Source: Pseudomonadota bacterium (GTDB lineage: Bacteria > Pseudomonadota > Gammaproteobacteria > Xanthomonadales > Xanthomonadaceae). From it: 64,000 nucleotides of DNA. A program made the position numbers and the translations under genes. This document shows, piece by piece, positions 49,401 to 58,022 of the stretch. The stretch is taken from the NCBI GenBank assembly GCA_020161335.1, contig JAIUOJ010000003.1:1-64000 (forward strand), written 5' to 3'. The notes beneath the pieces are model-generated. The model saw nothing but the letters and a program-made list of their open reading frames with translations, made no database searches and was not told the DNA's origin. How positions within the stretch are numbered: the first letter of the stretch is position 1; each line of letters begins with the position of its first letter.

Positions 49401-52400
49401 GCGACCGCTGCTGACGTTCAGCAAGTCGTCCGACCCCGTCTCCGGCGGCGACGTGGAAGTGGGCCAGGTCATCACCTATACGCTGAGCGTGACCGTGGCC
49501 GCCGCCCCGACGCTGAGCGACGTGGTGCTCACCGACACCGTCGGCGCAGGGCTGGGCAACCTCACCGTGACCAGCCCGGGTGTGTTCACGGGTGGCTTCA
49601 CGGGAAGCACGGGCACCTTCACGCTGGCCTCGGGCGCAGCGCCGGGCACCTATGCCGTGGTGTACACCGCGACGGTGCAGCCGGATGCGGGCACGACCGT
49701 GGACAACAGCGTCCAGGCTACCGGCGGGAATCCGCCGCCCGGTTCGGGCCAGCCGCCCGCGCCGCAGCCGACGTGCGATCCAGCCTGTGCGACCGAGCAC
49801 GCCGTGGCCAGGCCGGCGGTGGCCGTCGTCAAGACCGCCAACCCGTTGCCCGGCACGGACGTCGCCGCCGGTGACGTGATCACCTACGGCCTCACTGTTG
49901 CGGTGGCGAACGCTTCGCTCCTGAGCGACGTGGTGCTGACCGACACGCTGGGTGCGGGCCTGACCTTCGGCTCGGTGACCAGCGCGGGTGCCTTCACCTG
50001 CGGCGGGGTCAATCCGCTGGTGTGCACGCTGCCAGCGGGCACGGCGCCGGGTTCCTACGCATTGCAGTACACGGCAACGGTGGATGCGTCGGCGGACACG
50101 ACGGTCCGGAACGACGTCCAGGCGACCGGTGGCAACGACCCGCTGGATCCGGACAATCCGCAACCGGACTGCACGAGCTGCAGTACCGAGCACGACGTTG
50201 TCGCGCCGACGATCAGCGTGACGAAGTCCTCCACGCCCGGCAGCGGCAACGAAGTGCGCGTGGGCGACACGCTTGCCTACACGCTGACGGTCACGGTGGC
50301 GAACTCGGCCACGCGCGACGTGCTGACCCTGACCGACACCCTCGGCGCGGGCCTGACCTTCGGCGCGGTGACCGACGCGGGAGCGTTCAGCTGCAGTGGT
50401 GTGCTGGTCTGCACGCTGCCCGCCGGCACTGCGGCCGGCACCTATCCGGTGACCTACACCGCGACGGTCGACCCAGACGCGACGCGGATCGTGAGGAACG
50501 TGGTCACCGCGACCGGCGGCACTGGCAACAGCGGTTCACCGCCGACGTGCGCGAGCTGCGACACCGAGCACCTGCTGGCGGCGCCGCGCGTGCTGCTCGC
50601 CAAGAGCGCCACGCCTGGGGCCGGTGCCCAGGTCAGTGTCGGCGACGTCATCGAGTACACGTTGACGGTCACGATCGAGAACTCCGCCACGCTCGCGGAG
50701 GTGCGCCTGACCGACACGCCCGGGGCGGGGTTGGCGTTGGGCGCGATGCCCGCGGGCTGCGCGATGCAGGGCGCGACTGCGGTCTGCACACTGCCGGCCG
50801 GAACCGTGCCGGGTCTCTACACGTTCACCTATCCGGCGACCGTGACCGCGGATGCGAACGGGCAGGTAAGGAACGTCGTCGCCGGCTCGGGCGGCGGTGG
50901 TGATGCTCCGGAGTGCACCGCCTGCGAGACCGCGCACGAGCTGGTCGACGACGCGCAGCTTCGCATCGTCAAGGCGGCAGCGGTGCGCAATGCGAAGGTC
51001 GGCGACCTCGTCCGCTACACGCTGACGGTCGAGAACGTGGGCGCGGTGAACATTTCCGGCGCGACCGTCGTCGATACCCCGCCGGCCGGCTTCACCTACG
51101 TCGAAGGTTCGATGGCGGTGGCCGACCGTGACAACGAGTTCACCCTGGCCGGGAAGTATCCGTTGCGCATCGACGGACTGGACATCGACGCCGGGGCGCG
51201 CGCGACCATCGTCTACCTGCTGCGCGTGGGCGCCGGCGTGAAGCCGGGCGTGCACGTCAACCAGGCAGTGGCGCTCAACGACACGGGGACTCCGATCTCC
51301 AATATCGCCACCGCGCAGGTCACGCTCGACGGCGATCCGTTGCTTGACGACAGCCTGGTCTTCGGCACGGTCTTCGACGACCGCGACGGTGACGGCTGGC
51401 AGGATCGCGCCGACCTGACCGACGTGCGCGTGCAGGGCGGCTTCGCCCCGAGCGCCTACATCGCCGGTTCGACCACGATCGACCGCGGCGACGGGCCGCA
51501 GCCGGTGGCCGACGCCAGCGCGCCGCTGCTGCATGGCATCGACGTGGGCGCGATTGCGGCCCGCCAGTCGGAAGGCGATCCGGTGGACGCGCATCGCGTG
51601 ACGATCCGCCAGCGCCTGGCCTCGGCCGACTTCACCGACGACTTCGTGCTGACCAGCGCACAGGGCGTCACGGTGCACATGGACGCCGCCGGCAGCACCA
51701 CGCTGGTGCGTTCGGGTGAAGCCGGAAAGGGCCTCAACGCCGCCGAGCCGACGGTACAGCGCGTGGTGTCCGCGGTGGACGGCGGCTTCGAGCTGGCGTA
51801 CGTCATCTCCAACGCCGGCATCGACGAGCGCGGCCTCCCGGGCGTGCGCATCGCCTCGGTGGAGGGCCTGCTGATCGAGACCGACCAGTACGGACGCTAT
51901 CACCTCGTCGACGTGCACGGCGGTGACTGGGCCCACGGACGCAACTTCCTGCTCAAGGTCGATTCGGCCACGTTGCCGGCGGGCGCGGAGTTCACCACGG
52001 AGAACCCGCGCGTTCGCCGCGTGACCCCGGGCATCCCGGTGCGCTTCGACTTTGGCGTGAAGCAGCCCGTGCAGGTGCTGGAGGGCGGCGCGCGCAAGGT
52101 CGAACTCGAGCTGGGCGAGGTGATCTTCGCCCCGGCCAGCGCCGAGGTGCGCGAGGCCTATCTGCCGGCGATCCGCAAGATGGCCGAACAGGTGGACGCG
52201 CATCGCGGTGGCGACATCGTGATCGTCGCTGACGGCAGCAGCCAGGCACTGGCCATCGCCCGTGCCGCCGCAGTGCGCGGCGCGCTCGAGGACATGGTCG
52301 ACGCGGAGGCGCGGACGGGCCTGCGCGTGGTCCTGCGCACGCAGGTGGACGATCCGCACAGCATGGTCGCGGGCATCGACGCCGGTGGCGCGCTGCTCGG

Positions 52401-52683
52401 CACGGTGCTGTTCGATACCGATAAGTCGGACATCCAGCCCGGGTTCGAGGCCCTGCTCGACGCGGTCGCGGAGCGCCTCGACGCGATGGGCGGTGGCGTG
52501 GTGGCGATCGTCGGCCATACGGACGTGCGTGCCTCCCACGCCTACAACACCGCGCTCGGCCTGCGTCGTGCGACGGCGGTGCAGCAGGCGCTCGCCAAGC
52601 GGTTGAGTCCGGAGGTCCGCGCCAGGGTGCGGGTGGAAGCAAGCAGCGATCCGGCGGCCCCTGTCGGGACGGAACGCAAGTGA
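46498..52683 (+). CDS. Giant DUF11-repeat surface protein with C-terminal OmpA-like domain
   Basis: A 2061-aa exported protein. The signal peptide is residues about 1-35, followed by a propeller-like DUF6923-type region (about 75-320). Then come about ten DUF11 immunoglobulin-like repeats of 120-135 residues, each with an ITYTLxVT core and a LTDTLGAGL-type strand (about residues 320-1640). A linker with DDRDGDGWQDRADL, resembling a calcium-binding loop, and a CarboxypepD_reg-like module (LLIETDQYGRYHLVDV) follow. Last are OmpA-like segments (VLFDTDKSDIQPGFEALL, VAIVGHTDVRASHAYN) that should bind peptidoglycan. Repeats 3-5 are nearly identical. GTG 46498 is chosen because AAGGGGG lies 6 nt upstream; TTG 46492 is too close. 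The barrel-protein gene follows and is probably coupled to it. An adhesive or cell-surface role is inference. Confidence 0.88.
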   Translation: MLSISFRRAGTAAAGVVLALTAGVAGLLSPPLHAQSASRTNVATIAAPAGANDIDPANNTGRATVTLAAANAYSFCPAPHGTAPSNAIYGVGAGGNIRRLEAGASSDVVVPELALPSSVTGQLNALMIDRSRDRMLVHTPGALWAFDSANGGWYAATTTNVSSDFPRGGFDANGVGYMVRGNSVTPEVVRIQADATGFGYTATPHGNLSYDVAPTNNSSGDLAFDGDGQGWLVAGQDIYRVDFINPNPVAVRQARPLFNGSPVTWNWAGAAFGPDGLLYLGRNDTGYYRYDPATGAVTAVATLPNDQSRDLASCAFPVPPEAELGVVKSLAQVNGVAYVPGSPVSAGDVLTYAITLGNTGAAVGTLYPGNVLETVPANTTYVAAGNAFTQAAGAQWTIASAVNVPAGGNAVLNFVVRVNDPLPAGVTSVANNVTFAPGEPIDCADPDNTCSVTTPVGPNIATTKTSNPATGSNVNPGQTITYTLGVVVSNASTTAPLTLTDTLGAGLGFGAVTNAGAFACNAANPLVCTLPAGTPTGSYAVTYTATVDAGVSPGTTVANSVATDPTNNGGDANPGCPVAAPCTTEHIVVAAPNLVIAKTGPASAAVGAPYAYQIVVTNDGGTATTADATVSDVVPAGLTIDSATGCTIAGQSVTCIVPAGLSNVAPNNTASFTINVTPQASTAGTTVTNVASVTGGGDPDCVAAGDCVSPPVDTTIGAPNLVIAKSGPANATVGTAYDYVLTVTNTGSAATTAPATVSDTLPTGLAINTAGGCTFAGLTATCAVPTGLAVGDSASFTINVTPQASTAGTTVTNVASVTGGGDPDCVAAGDCVSPPVDTTIGAPNLVIAKSGPANATVGVAYAYTLTVTNTGVSATADATVIDTVPAGLTINSVVPGFCAAAGQNVTCTIPQVDLAVGASPVVITINVTPQASTAGTTVTNVASVTGGGDPDCVAAGDCVSPPVDTQVARPLLTFSKSSDPVSGGDVEVGQVITYTLSVTVAAAPTLSDVVLTDTVGAGLGNLTVTSPGVFTGGFTGSTGTFTLASGAAPGTYAVVYTATVQPDAGTTVDNSVQATGGNPPPGSGQPPAPQPTCDPACATEHAVARPAVAVVKTANPLPGTDVAAGDVITYGLTVAVANASLLSDVVLTDTLGAGLTFGSVTSAGAFTCGGVNPLVCTLPAGTAPGSYALQYTATVDASADTTVRNDVQATGGNDPLDPDNPQPDCTSCSTEHDVVAPTISVTKSSTPGSGNEVRVGDTLAYTLTVTVANSATRDVLTLTDTLGAGLTFGAVTDAGAFSCSGVLVCTLPAGTAAGTYPVTYTATVDPDATRIVRNVVTATGGTGNSGSPPTCASCDTEHLLAAPRVLLAKSATPGAGAQVSVGDVIEYTLTVTIENSATLAEVRLTDTPGAGLALGAMPAGCAMQGATAVCTLPAGTVPGLYTFTYPATVTADANGQVRNVVAGSGGGGDAPECTACETAHELVDDAQLRIVKAAAVRNAKVGDLVRYTLTVENVGAVNISGATVVDTPPAGFTYVEGSMAVADRDNEFTLAGKYPLRIDGLDIDAGARATIVYLLRVGAGVKPGVHVNQAVALNDTGTPISNIATAQVTLDGDPLLDDSLVFGTVFDDRDGDGWQDRADLTDVRVQGGFAPSAYIAGSTTIDRGDGPQPVADASAPLLHGIDVGAIAARQSEGDPVDAHRVTIRQRLASADFTDDFVLTSAQGVTVHMDAAGSTTLVRSGEAGKGLNAAEPTVQRVVSAVDGGFELAYVISNAGIDERGLPGVRIASVEGLLIETDQYGRYHLVDVHGGDWAHGRNFLLKVDSATLPAGAEFTTENPRVRRVTPGIPVRFDFGVKQPVQVLEGGARKVELELGEVIFAPASAEVREAYLPAIRKMAEQVDAHRGGDIVIVADGSSQALAIARAAAVRGALEDMVDAEARTGLRVVLRTQVDDPHSMVAGIDAGGALLGTVLFDTDKSDIQPGFEALLDAVAERLDAMGGGVVAIVGHTDVRASHAYNTALGLRRATAVQQALAKRLSPEVRARVRVEASSDPAAPVGTERK
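48511..49388 (+). repeat. Near-identical DNA repeats inside the DUF11 gene
   Basis: Blocks 48511-48699 and 48883-49071 repeat with a 372-bp period (124 codons) and only a few mismatches; a third partial copy covers 49265-49388. They encode the C-terminal half of one DUF11 domain (TPQASTAGTTVTNVASVTGG, DCVAAGDCVSPPVDT) plus the start of the next (PNLVIAKSGPANATVG). The identity is at DNA level, including silent positions, indicating recent duplication or gene conversion. Copy number may vary between strains. Confidence 0.85.
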
Positions 52684-52697
52684 GGGGGATCCGGACC

Positions 52698-55600
52698 ATG
52701 AAGATGAAACTGCTCGACGCCACGCTGCTGGGCATCCTTGCCGGCATGAGTGCCTCCGCGGCGGCACAGGACGCCGCGGCACCGGACGAGGTCGCGCCCG
52801 CCGCGCAGGCTGCGCCAGCCGGCTGCGGGGGGAACGCCTGCCGCGACGACGATGGTGAGCTGGTGTTCCGCCTGCGCACGCGCAGCTACGACCAGCCGGT
52901 CACCACCGGTACCAACCAGCACTCCTCCTCACAGGCGCTGCAGCCCGACCGTCGCGTGTCGATTGCGCTCGAACAGCCCGGTCGCGCCGTGGCCACCGGC
53001 ACGTTCTCCGTGCAGCTGCCCGGCGGCGGCGCGATCTGGGCGACCGAGGATCCGGATCTCGGGATGCCGGAACTCACGATCAGCGCGCCGTCGATGGTCG
53101 CCTTCGACGGCGGCCGCATCGTCGAGCCGGTGCGCTTCTTCGTGCGCAGCAACTACACCGCATTCGTGGAGCGCTACGAGCTCACGTTCTACCGCGGCAC
53201 CGACGGCGACCTGGTCGCGCCGGTGGCGCGCATGGACGTGCCGGTCGACGCCACCGTGCAGAGCGAGTGGGACGGCGCGCTGCCGTCCGACCTTCGCCTG
53301 CGTGCGGGCGACGAACTGGTCTACGTGCTGCGCGCGTACGATGCCGAGGGCAACTTCGACGAAACCTCGCCGCGCAAGCTGCAGATGGTGCGTCCGGACG
53401 AAGCCGAACGCGGCCATGCCCAGCTGCGCGAAGGCGCCGAACGTGCGCTTGGCACGTCGCTGACCGCGGACCAGGCGCTGGTCCAGCAGCTGGTGGAGGA
53501 CGCCTTCGCCGGCAACGGCCTGCGCCAGCAGAACATCCCGATCCACGGCTCGCGCGTGCGCATACAGGGGCGCAACCTGCCGGATGGCTACGGCCTGCGC
53601 ATCAATGGCGAGAACTATCCGGTCGACCTGGAGCGCAAGTTCGTCGCCGAGTACCTGGTGCCGGTCGGCCGGCACCGGTTCGAGATCGGCCTCGTCGGCC
53701 AGGACGGCAGCGCGGCGATCCAGCACGCACTCGACGTCGATGTCAGCGGCAGGTACTTCTTCGGTACCGCGCTGGCCGACGTCACCGTGTATCAGAACGA
53801 TGCCAGTGGTGCCGGTCGCAACCTGGCGTGGGCCGGGCGTGACGACGACATCCTCAGCGACGGCCGTCTGGCGTTCTACGGCAAGGCGAAGGTGAAGGGC
53901 AAGTACCTGTTCACCGCCCAGGCGGACACCCAGAACCGGCCGTTGGAAGACCTGTTCGACGGATTCACTTCGGCGGATCCGCAGGACGTGTTCCGTCGCC
54001 TCGACCCGGACCTGTACTACCCGACGTACGGTGACGACTCCAACGTCTGGCGCGACGTCGACAGCATGGGCCGCTTCTACCTGCGCGTGGACTGGGACAA
54101 GAACGAGGCGCTGTGGGGCAACTTCGCCACCGGATTCACCGGCACCGAGTACGGCCAGTACTCGCGCGCACTGTACGGCGCCGCGCTGAACTGGCGTTCG
54201 CGCATGGCCAATGCCTGGGGCGACCCGTTGACCCAATTGCGGGCGTTTGCCTCCGAGGCGCAGACCGCGCCCGGCCACAGCGAGTTCATCGGCACTGGCG
54301 GCAGCCTGTACTACCTGCGCCACACCGACCTGCTGCCGGGCTCCGACCGCGTGGCGCTGGAGATCCGCGACCACACCACGGGACGCGTCGAGCAGCGAGT
54401 GGAGCTGCTGCGTGGCGCCGACTACGAGATCGACGACCTGCAGGGCCGCATCCTGCTGACGCGCCCACTCGCCCAGATCACGCGCCAGAACATCCCGACC
54501 CTGACCCGTGACGCGCCGCTGGACGGCTTCGAACAGCGCCTGATCGTCGACTACGAATGGGTGCCCACCGACTTCGATCCCGACGAGGTGACCGCCGGCG
54601 TGCGCGGCAAGCACTGGTTCGGCGACCACGTCGGCGTTGGCGTCACCTGGGTCGACGAGAACCGCGCCGGTGAGGACTACACCCTGCAGTCGGCCGACGT
54701 GACCCTGCAGGCCGGCAAGGGTACCTACCTCAAGCTGGAGCACAGCCGCACCGAATCCACCAGTGCGCCCGTGTTCTTCTCCGACAATGGCGGCTTGAGC
54801 TTCTCGAGGCTGAATGTGGATGGGCCACGCGAAGGCGAGGCCACCGCGATCGAGGCGCGCGCCAACTTCCGGGAACTGGGCTGGACCGAACAGCCATGGA
54901 GCGCGGGCGCGTGGTGGCGACAGGTGGACGCGGGCTATTCGATCTCGCGCTACGACACCGCTGCCGACATCGAGGAGTACGGCGCCGAGGTGCTCGGGCA
55001 GTTCACCCCGAACCTCGGCATGTACGCGCGCTACAGCCGCGCCGAGCGCGGCGCGGACACGCTGACCCAAGCCCAGGCCAAGGCCGAGTGGCGCATCGGT
55101 GACTTCGACGTCCTGGCCTTCGAGTTGCGCCGGGTGGAGGAGCGGCGCGGAAGCCTCGACGCCGCAGGACTGCTTGGTGCGGCGCGCTACACGCACCGCT
55201 TCGGCACGGCGTTCGACCTGTACGGCACCGCCCAGGTCACGCTCGATGATGACGGCGGCGCGTACGCCGACAACAACGCGTTCACCCTGGGTGGCCGCTA
55301 CAACTTCGCCAACCTGTCGACGCTCGGTGCCGAGCTGACGACGGGCGACCGTGGCGACGCTGCGCAGGTCAACGGCGAATGGCGGCGATCGGCGCAGCAG
55401 AGCTTCTACGGCAGCTACACCTACTCGACCGATCGCAGCGATTACGATCCCTTGTTCAACCCCAACGCGCAGAACGGCTGGACGCTGGGCCAGCGTTGGC
55501 GGCTGTCGAACCAGGTCAACCTGTTCAACGAAAGCCAGTTCCTGAAGAACCGTCGCGAGAGTGGCCTGGCGCACACCTTCGGCATGGACTTCTATCCGGT

Positions 55601-56387
55601 GCAGGGCTGGAACGTCGGCTTCACGCTGAGCGATGGCGACCTGACGCGGGAGAATGGCGATCAGGTCGATCGCCGTGCGATCAGCGTCAGCGGAGGACGC
55701 ACCTCCAGCGACACCAGTTGGCAAAGCAAGCTGGAGTGGCGCGAGGACAGCGGCGCGGAGCAGGTGACGCAATGGGTCAGCACCAACCGGCTGACCCACA
55801 AGATCAACGAGAGCTGGCGGATCGCGGCGCGCCTCAACTATGCCGACACCCAGGATGACCTTGACCGGGACGGCAGTGCGAAGTTCATCGAAGGCAACTT
55901 CGGATTCGCCTATCGTCCATGGAACAGCACGCGCTGGGGCCTGTTCGGGCGCTACACCTATCTCTACGACCTGGCCTCGTCCGGCCAGCTGGGCGGGGCG
56001 CAGGTCGACCAGAGGAGCCAGGTGCTGTCGTTCGAGGGCGTGTACCGGCACGACCAGCGCTGGGAGTTCGCCGGCAAGCTCGCCCGCCGAGAGGGCGAGG
56101 TGCGCTACGAGCGCGGCCGGGGCGAGTGGTTCGATTCGTCCACGACCTTTGTCAGCGCCCAGGCGCGCTACGAACTGGTGTACCGCTGGCACGCACTGAC
56201 GGAGTACCGCTGGCTGGACGTGGACGACGGCGGCACGCGCCAGGGCTGGCTGGCCGGCGTGGACCGCGACATCGGCCGCAATTTCCGCGTCGGTGCGGGC
56301 TACAACTTCACCGACTTCAGCGACGACCTCACGGATTTCAACTATGAGCACAAGGGCTGGTTCATCAACTTCGTCGGCAGCTACTGA
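52698..56387 (+). CDS. Large outer-membrane beta-barrel protein paired with the DUF11/OmpA protein
   Basis: A 1229-aa protein with signal peptide MKMKLLDATLLGILAGMSAS...AQ. The N-terminal third (residues about 60-330) is beta-rich and periplasmic in style (VSIALEQPGRAVATGTFSVQ). The remaining 800 residues alternate amphipathic strands with aromatic girdles (RFYLRVDWDKNEALWGNF, GYNFTDFSDDLTDFNY) and end in NFVGSY, a terminal aromatic as in barrel proteins. No plug domain or TonB box is visible, so it is not a standard TonB receptor. ATG 52698 has GAGGGGG 8 nt upstream; a GTG at 52680 overlapping the previous stop is the alternative. Placed directly after the DUF11 gene, it could anchor or export that protein, which is inference. 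Confidence 0.82.
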   Translation: MKMKLLDATLLGILAGMSASAAAQDAAAPDEVAPAAQAAPAGCGGNACRDDDGELVFRLRTRSYDQPVTTGTNQHSSSQALQPDRRVSIALEQPGRAVATGTFSVQLPGGGAIWATEDPDLGMPELTISAPSMVAFDGGRIVEPVRFFVRSNYTAFVERYELTFYRGTDGDLVAPVARMDVPVDATVQSEWDGALPSDLRLRAGDELVYVLRAYDAEGNFDETSPRKLQMVRPDEAERGHAQLREGAERALGTSLTADQALVQQLVEDAFAGNGLRQQNIPIHGSRVRIQGRNLPDGYGLRINGENYPVDLERKFVAEYLVPVGRHRFEIGLVGQDGSAAIQHALDVDVSGRYFFGTALADVTVYQNDASGAGRNLAWAGRDDDILSDGRLAFYGKAKVKGKYLFTAQADTQNRPLEDLFDGFTSADPQDVFRRLDPDLYYPTYGDDSNVWRDVDSMGRFYLRVDWDKNEALWGNFATGFTGTEYGQYSRALYGAALNWRSRMANAWGDPLTQLRAFASEAQTAPGHSEFIGTGGSLYYLRHTDLLPGSDRVALEIRDHTTGRVEQRVELLRGADYEIDDLQGRILLTRPLAQITRQNIPTLTRDAPLDGFEQRLIVDYEWVPTDFDPDEVTAGVRGKHWFGDHVGVGVTWVDENRAGEDYTLQSADVTLQAGKGTYLKLEHSRTESTSAPVFFSDNGGLSFSRLNVDGPREGEATAIEARANFRELGWTEQPWSAGAWWRQVDAGYSISRYDTAADIEEYGAEVLGQFTPNLGMYARYSRAERGADTLTQAQAKAEWRIGDFDVLAFELRRVEERRGSLDAAGLLGAARYTHRFGTAFDLYGTAQVTLDDDGGAYADNNAFTLGGRYNFANLSTLGAELTTGDRGDAAQVNGEWRRSAQQSFYGSYTYSTDRSDYDPLFNPNAQNGWTLGQRWRLSNQVNLFNESQFLKNRRESGLAHTFGMDFYPVQGWNVGFTLSDGDLTRENGDQVDRRAISVSGGRTSSDTSWQSKLEWREDSGAEQVTQWVSTNRLTHKINESWRIAARLNYADTQDDLDRDGSAKFIEGNFGFAYRPWNSTRWGLFGRYTYLYDLASSGQLGGAQVDQRSQVLSFEGVYRHDQRWEFAGKLARREGEVRYERGRGEWFDSSTTFVSAQARYELVYRWHALTEYRWLDVDDGGTRQGWLAGVDRDIGRNFRVGAGYNFTDFSDDLTDFNYEHKGWFINFVGSY

Positions 56388-56451
56388 GGATGGGCGCGGG
56401 CATCGGCGCACGTCCGCCAGCGACCGGGCTGGCAGCGAAGGCGCGCCGGCA

Positions 56452-57879
56452 ATGAGCGCCTCCACGACCGTCCGGCCGTATCGTGGAGTTGCAGGCCGCA
56501 CGCTCCTGCTTGCGGTGTTCGGCCTGCTGCTGGTCCTCGCAGCGCCGGGTGCACTCGCCCAAGCGGGCGTGGACACGGTGCAGCGCACCTTCATCAACCT
56601 GAGCTTCGAACAGCCAAACCTGCAGGCGGCGGGATGCCGTGTCTACATCGGCGAGCAGTTCGTCCCCGGCTGGACCACGACGCATGGGCTGCATGGTCAG
56701 GAGAACGTGGGCGGTTGCGCCGTTCCGCTGGGCTTCGTGGTCGGCGAGCAGGCGCACATCATTGAGATGTGGCGCACGCCGCGAACCAACGGCGGGCAGA
56801 CGGTCAATGCGCGCAGCGGTGAACAGCTGGCCGAGCTCAATGCCGAGCAGCTTTCGCGGATCTCGCAGAACGTCTGCCTGGTGCCAGACGACGAGGTGCG
56901 CTGGCGCTTCAGCCATCGGGGTCGTGCCAGTGCCACGGTCCAGGATGAAATGCGCTTCCTGCTCGGGGATGATCCCATCGTGGATGTGGGGACGACCAAC
57001 AACGGAAGCGGGGGTGTTGCGACCGTGCATCTCGGATCGGCCACCTCTGCGGCGGGTCCGGATGGCTGGCGCGACTACACCGGCAGCTTCCTTTACGGCG
57101 GCACGGGGGGCATGACCAACATCGGCTTCGAGGCGAGGTCCGGCGCGAGCACCACCGGTAACTTCATCGACGATATCCAGGTGTTCCTGAAGCCGTTCAT
57201 CGAGTTGACCGGGGCCGGGTTCGAAACCGTCGAGGGCGCTTCCACGGGCGTGCCGGCGCTGCGCATCGTCGGCACGCTGGACGACGAGCTGCAGATCGTC
57301 GTCACGGTCACGGGCGGCAGCGCCCAGCTGGGAACCGACTTCAGTACTCCCAGCGGGACCACGACCTTCAGCGTCACCCTGCCGGCCGGCGCCTACGATG
57401 GCGATACCGTGGTGCCGCTCGGGCTGCAGGCGATCGGAAACGGCATCATCGACGGGACCCGTACGGTCGAGCTGAGGCTGGAGCCTCGGCCGGACGATTA
57501 CCTGCTCAGCTCCACCAGTGCCTGCGGCGCCGCCGCGGTCGCGCAGGCCACCTGGCGGATCCTCGATGATGATCTCAATCTCGATATCGAAAAAGTCGTG
57601 CTTCCGACGACCGCAGCCATCGGTGAAGTCGTTGCCTTCACTCTGGTCGTGAACCACGTCGATGGCGTGGAGGGCGATGGCGCGGTGCTGCGCGACCCTG
57701 CCGTCGAAGGCCTCGACTGCAGTGCGGCGACACTCACGTGCGAAGCATCCGGCGACGCTGCCTGCCCCGCGTCACCTACCATAGGCGCGCTGCAGGGCGG
57801 TGGCCTGGTGATTCCGACGCTCCGCAGCGGCGGCCGCGTCCAGGTCGGCTTCAGTTGCCTGGTGGAAACCGTGCCATGA
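56452..57879 (+). CDS. Secreted protein with unclassified N-terminal domain, Calx-beta-like and DUF11-like parts
   Basis: A 475-aa exported protein (signal peptide ends near PGALAQA, residue 37). Residues about 40-235 form a domain shared with the 60694-62934 protein: FINLSFEQPN, VPGWTTTHG, LAELNAEQL, NVCLVPDDEVRWRFSHRGR and NFIDDIQVFLKPF. It resembles a DUF642/carbohydrate-binding jelly roll but I cannot assign a family. Residues about 240-385 look like a Calx-beta domain (VTVTGGSAQLGTDF) and the rest like a shortened DUF11 unit. It begins 64 bp after the barrel gene, so it is probably the third gene of the surface operon. ATG 56452 gives the signal peptide. No sorting signal is seen at the end. 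Confidence 0.75.
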   Translation: MSASTTVRPYRGVAGRTLLLAVFGLLLVLAAPGALAQAGVDTVQRTFINLSFEQPNLQAAGCRVYIGEQFVPGWTTTHGLHGQENVGGCAVPLGFVVGEQAHIIEMWRTPRTNGGQTVNARSGEQLAELNAEQLSRISQNVCLVPDDEVRWRFSHRGRASATVQDEMRFLLGDDPIVDVGTTNNGSGGVATVHLGSATSAAGPDGWRDYTGSFLYGGTGGMTNIGFEARSGASTTGNFIDDIQVFLKPFIELTGAGFETVEGASTGVPALRIVGTLDDELQIVVTVTGGSAQLGTDFSTPSGTTTFSVTLPAGAYDGDTVVPLGLQAIGNGIIDGTRTVELRLEPRPDDYLLSSTSACGAAAVAQATWRILDDDLNLDIEKVVLPTTAAIGEVVAFTLVVNHVDGVEGDGAVLRDPAVEGLDCSAATLTCEASGDAACPASPTIGALQGGGLVIPTLRSGGRVQVGFSCLVETVP

Positions 57880-58022
57880 CGGCTTGATGGCGTGCCATCC
57901 GCGGAGAGTGACGACGCACTCGGCTACCATCGCAAGGGGTCTGGCGTGACAGCAGTATCGCTGTGGCGCATCCGGCCGTGCGCAGTGTGTCCGCGGAAGA
58001 ACGCGGCGTGGAGTTGGCAAGC

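Noticed and set aside
47278..50193. A 971-codon open frame opposite the DUF11 repeats, itself repetitive
   Set aside because: Its repeats merely mirror the sense-strand DNA repeats. It is Arg/His-rich with no start context or family features.
52680..52697. GTG 52680 as start of the barrel protein, overlapping the previous stop
   Set aside because: The GAGGGGG ribosome site and the signal peptide both point to ATG 52698.
52929..56597. A 1222-codon open frame opposite the barrel-protein gene
   Set aside because: Same antisense composition with no motif. The plus-strand gene has a signal peptide, ribosome site and beta-barrel pattern.
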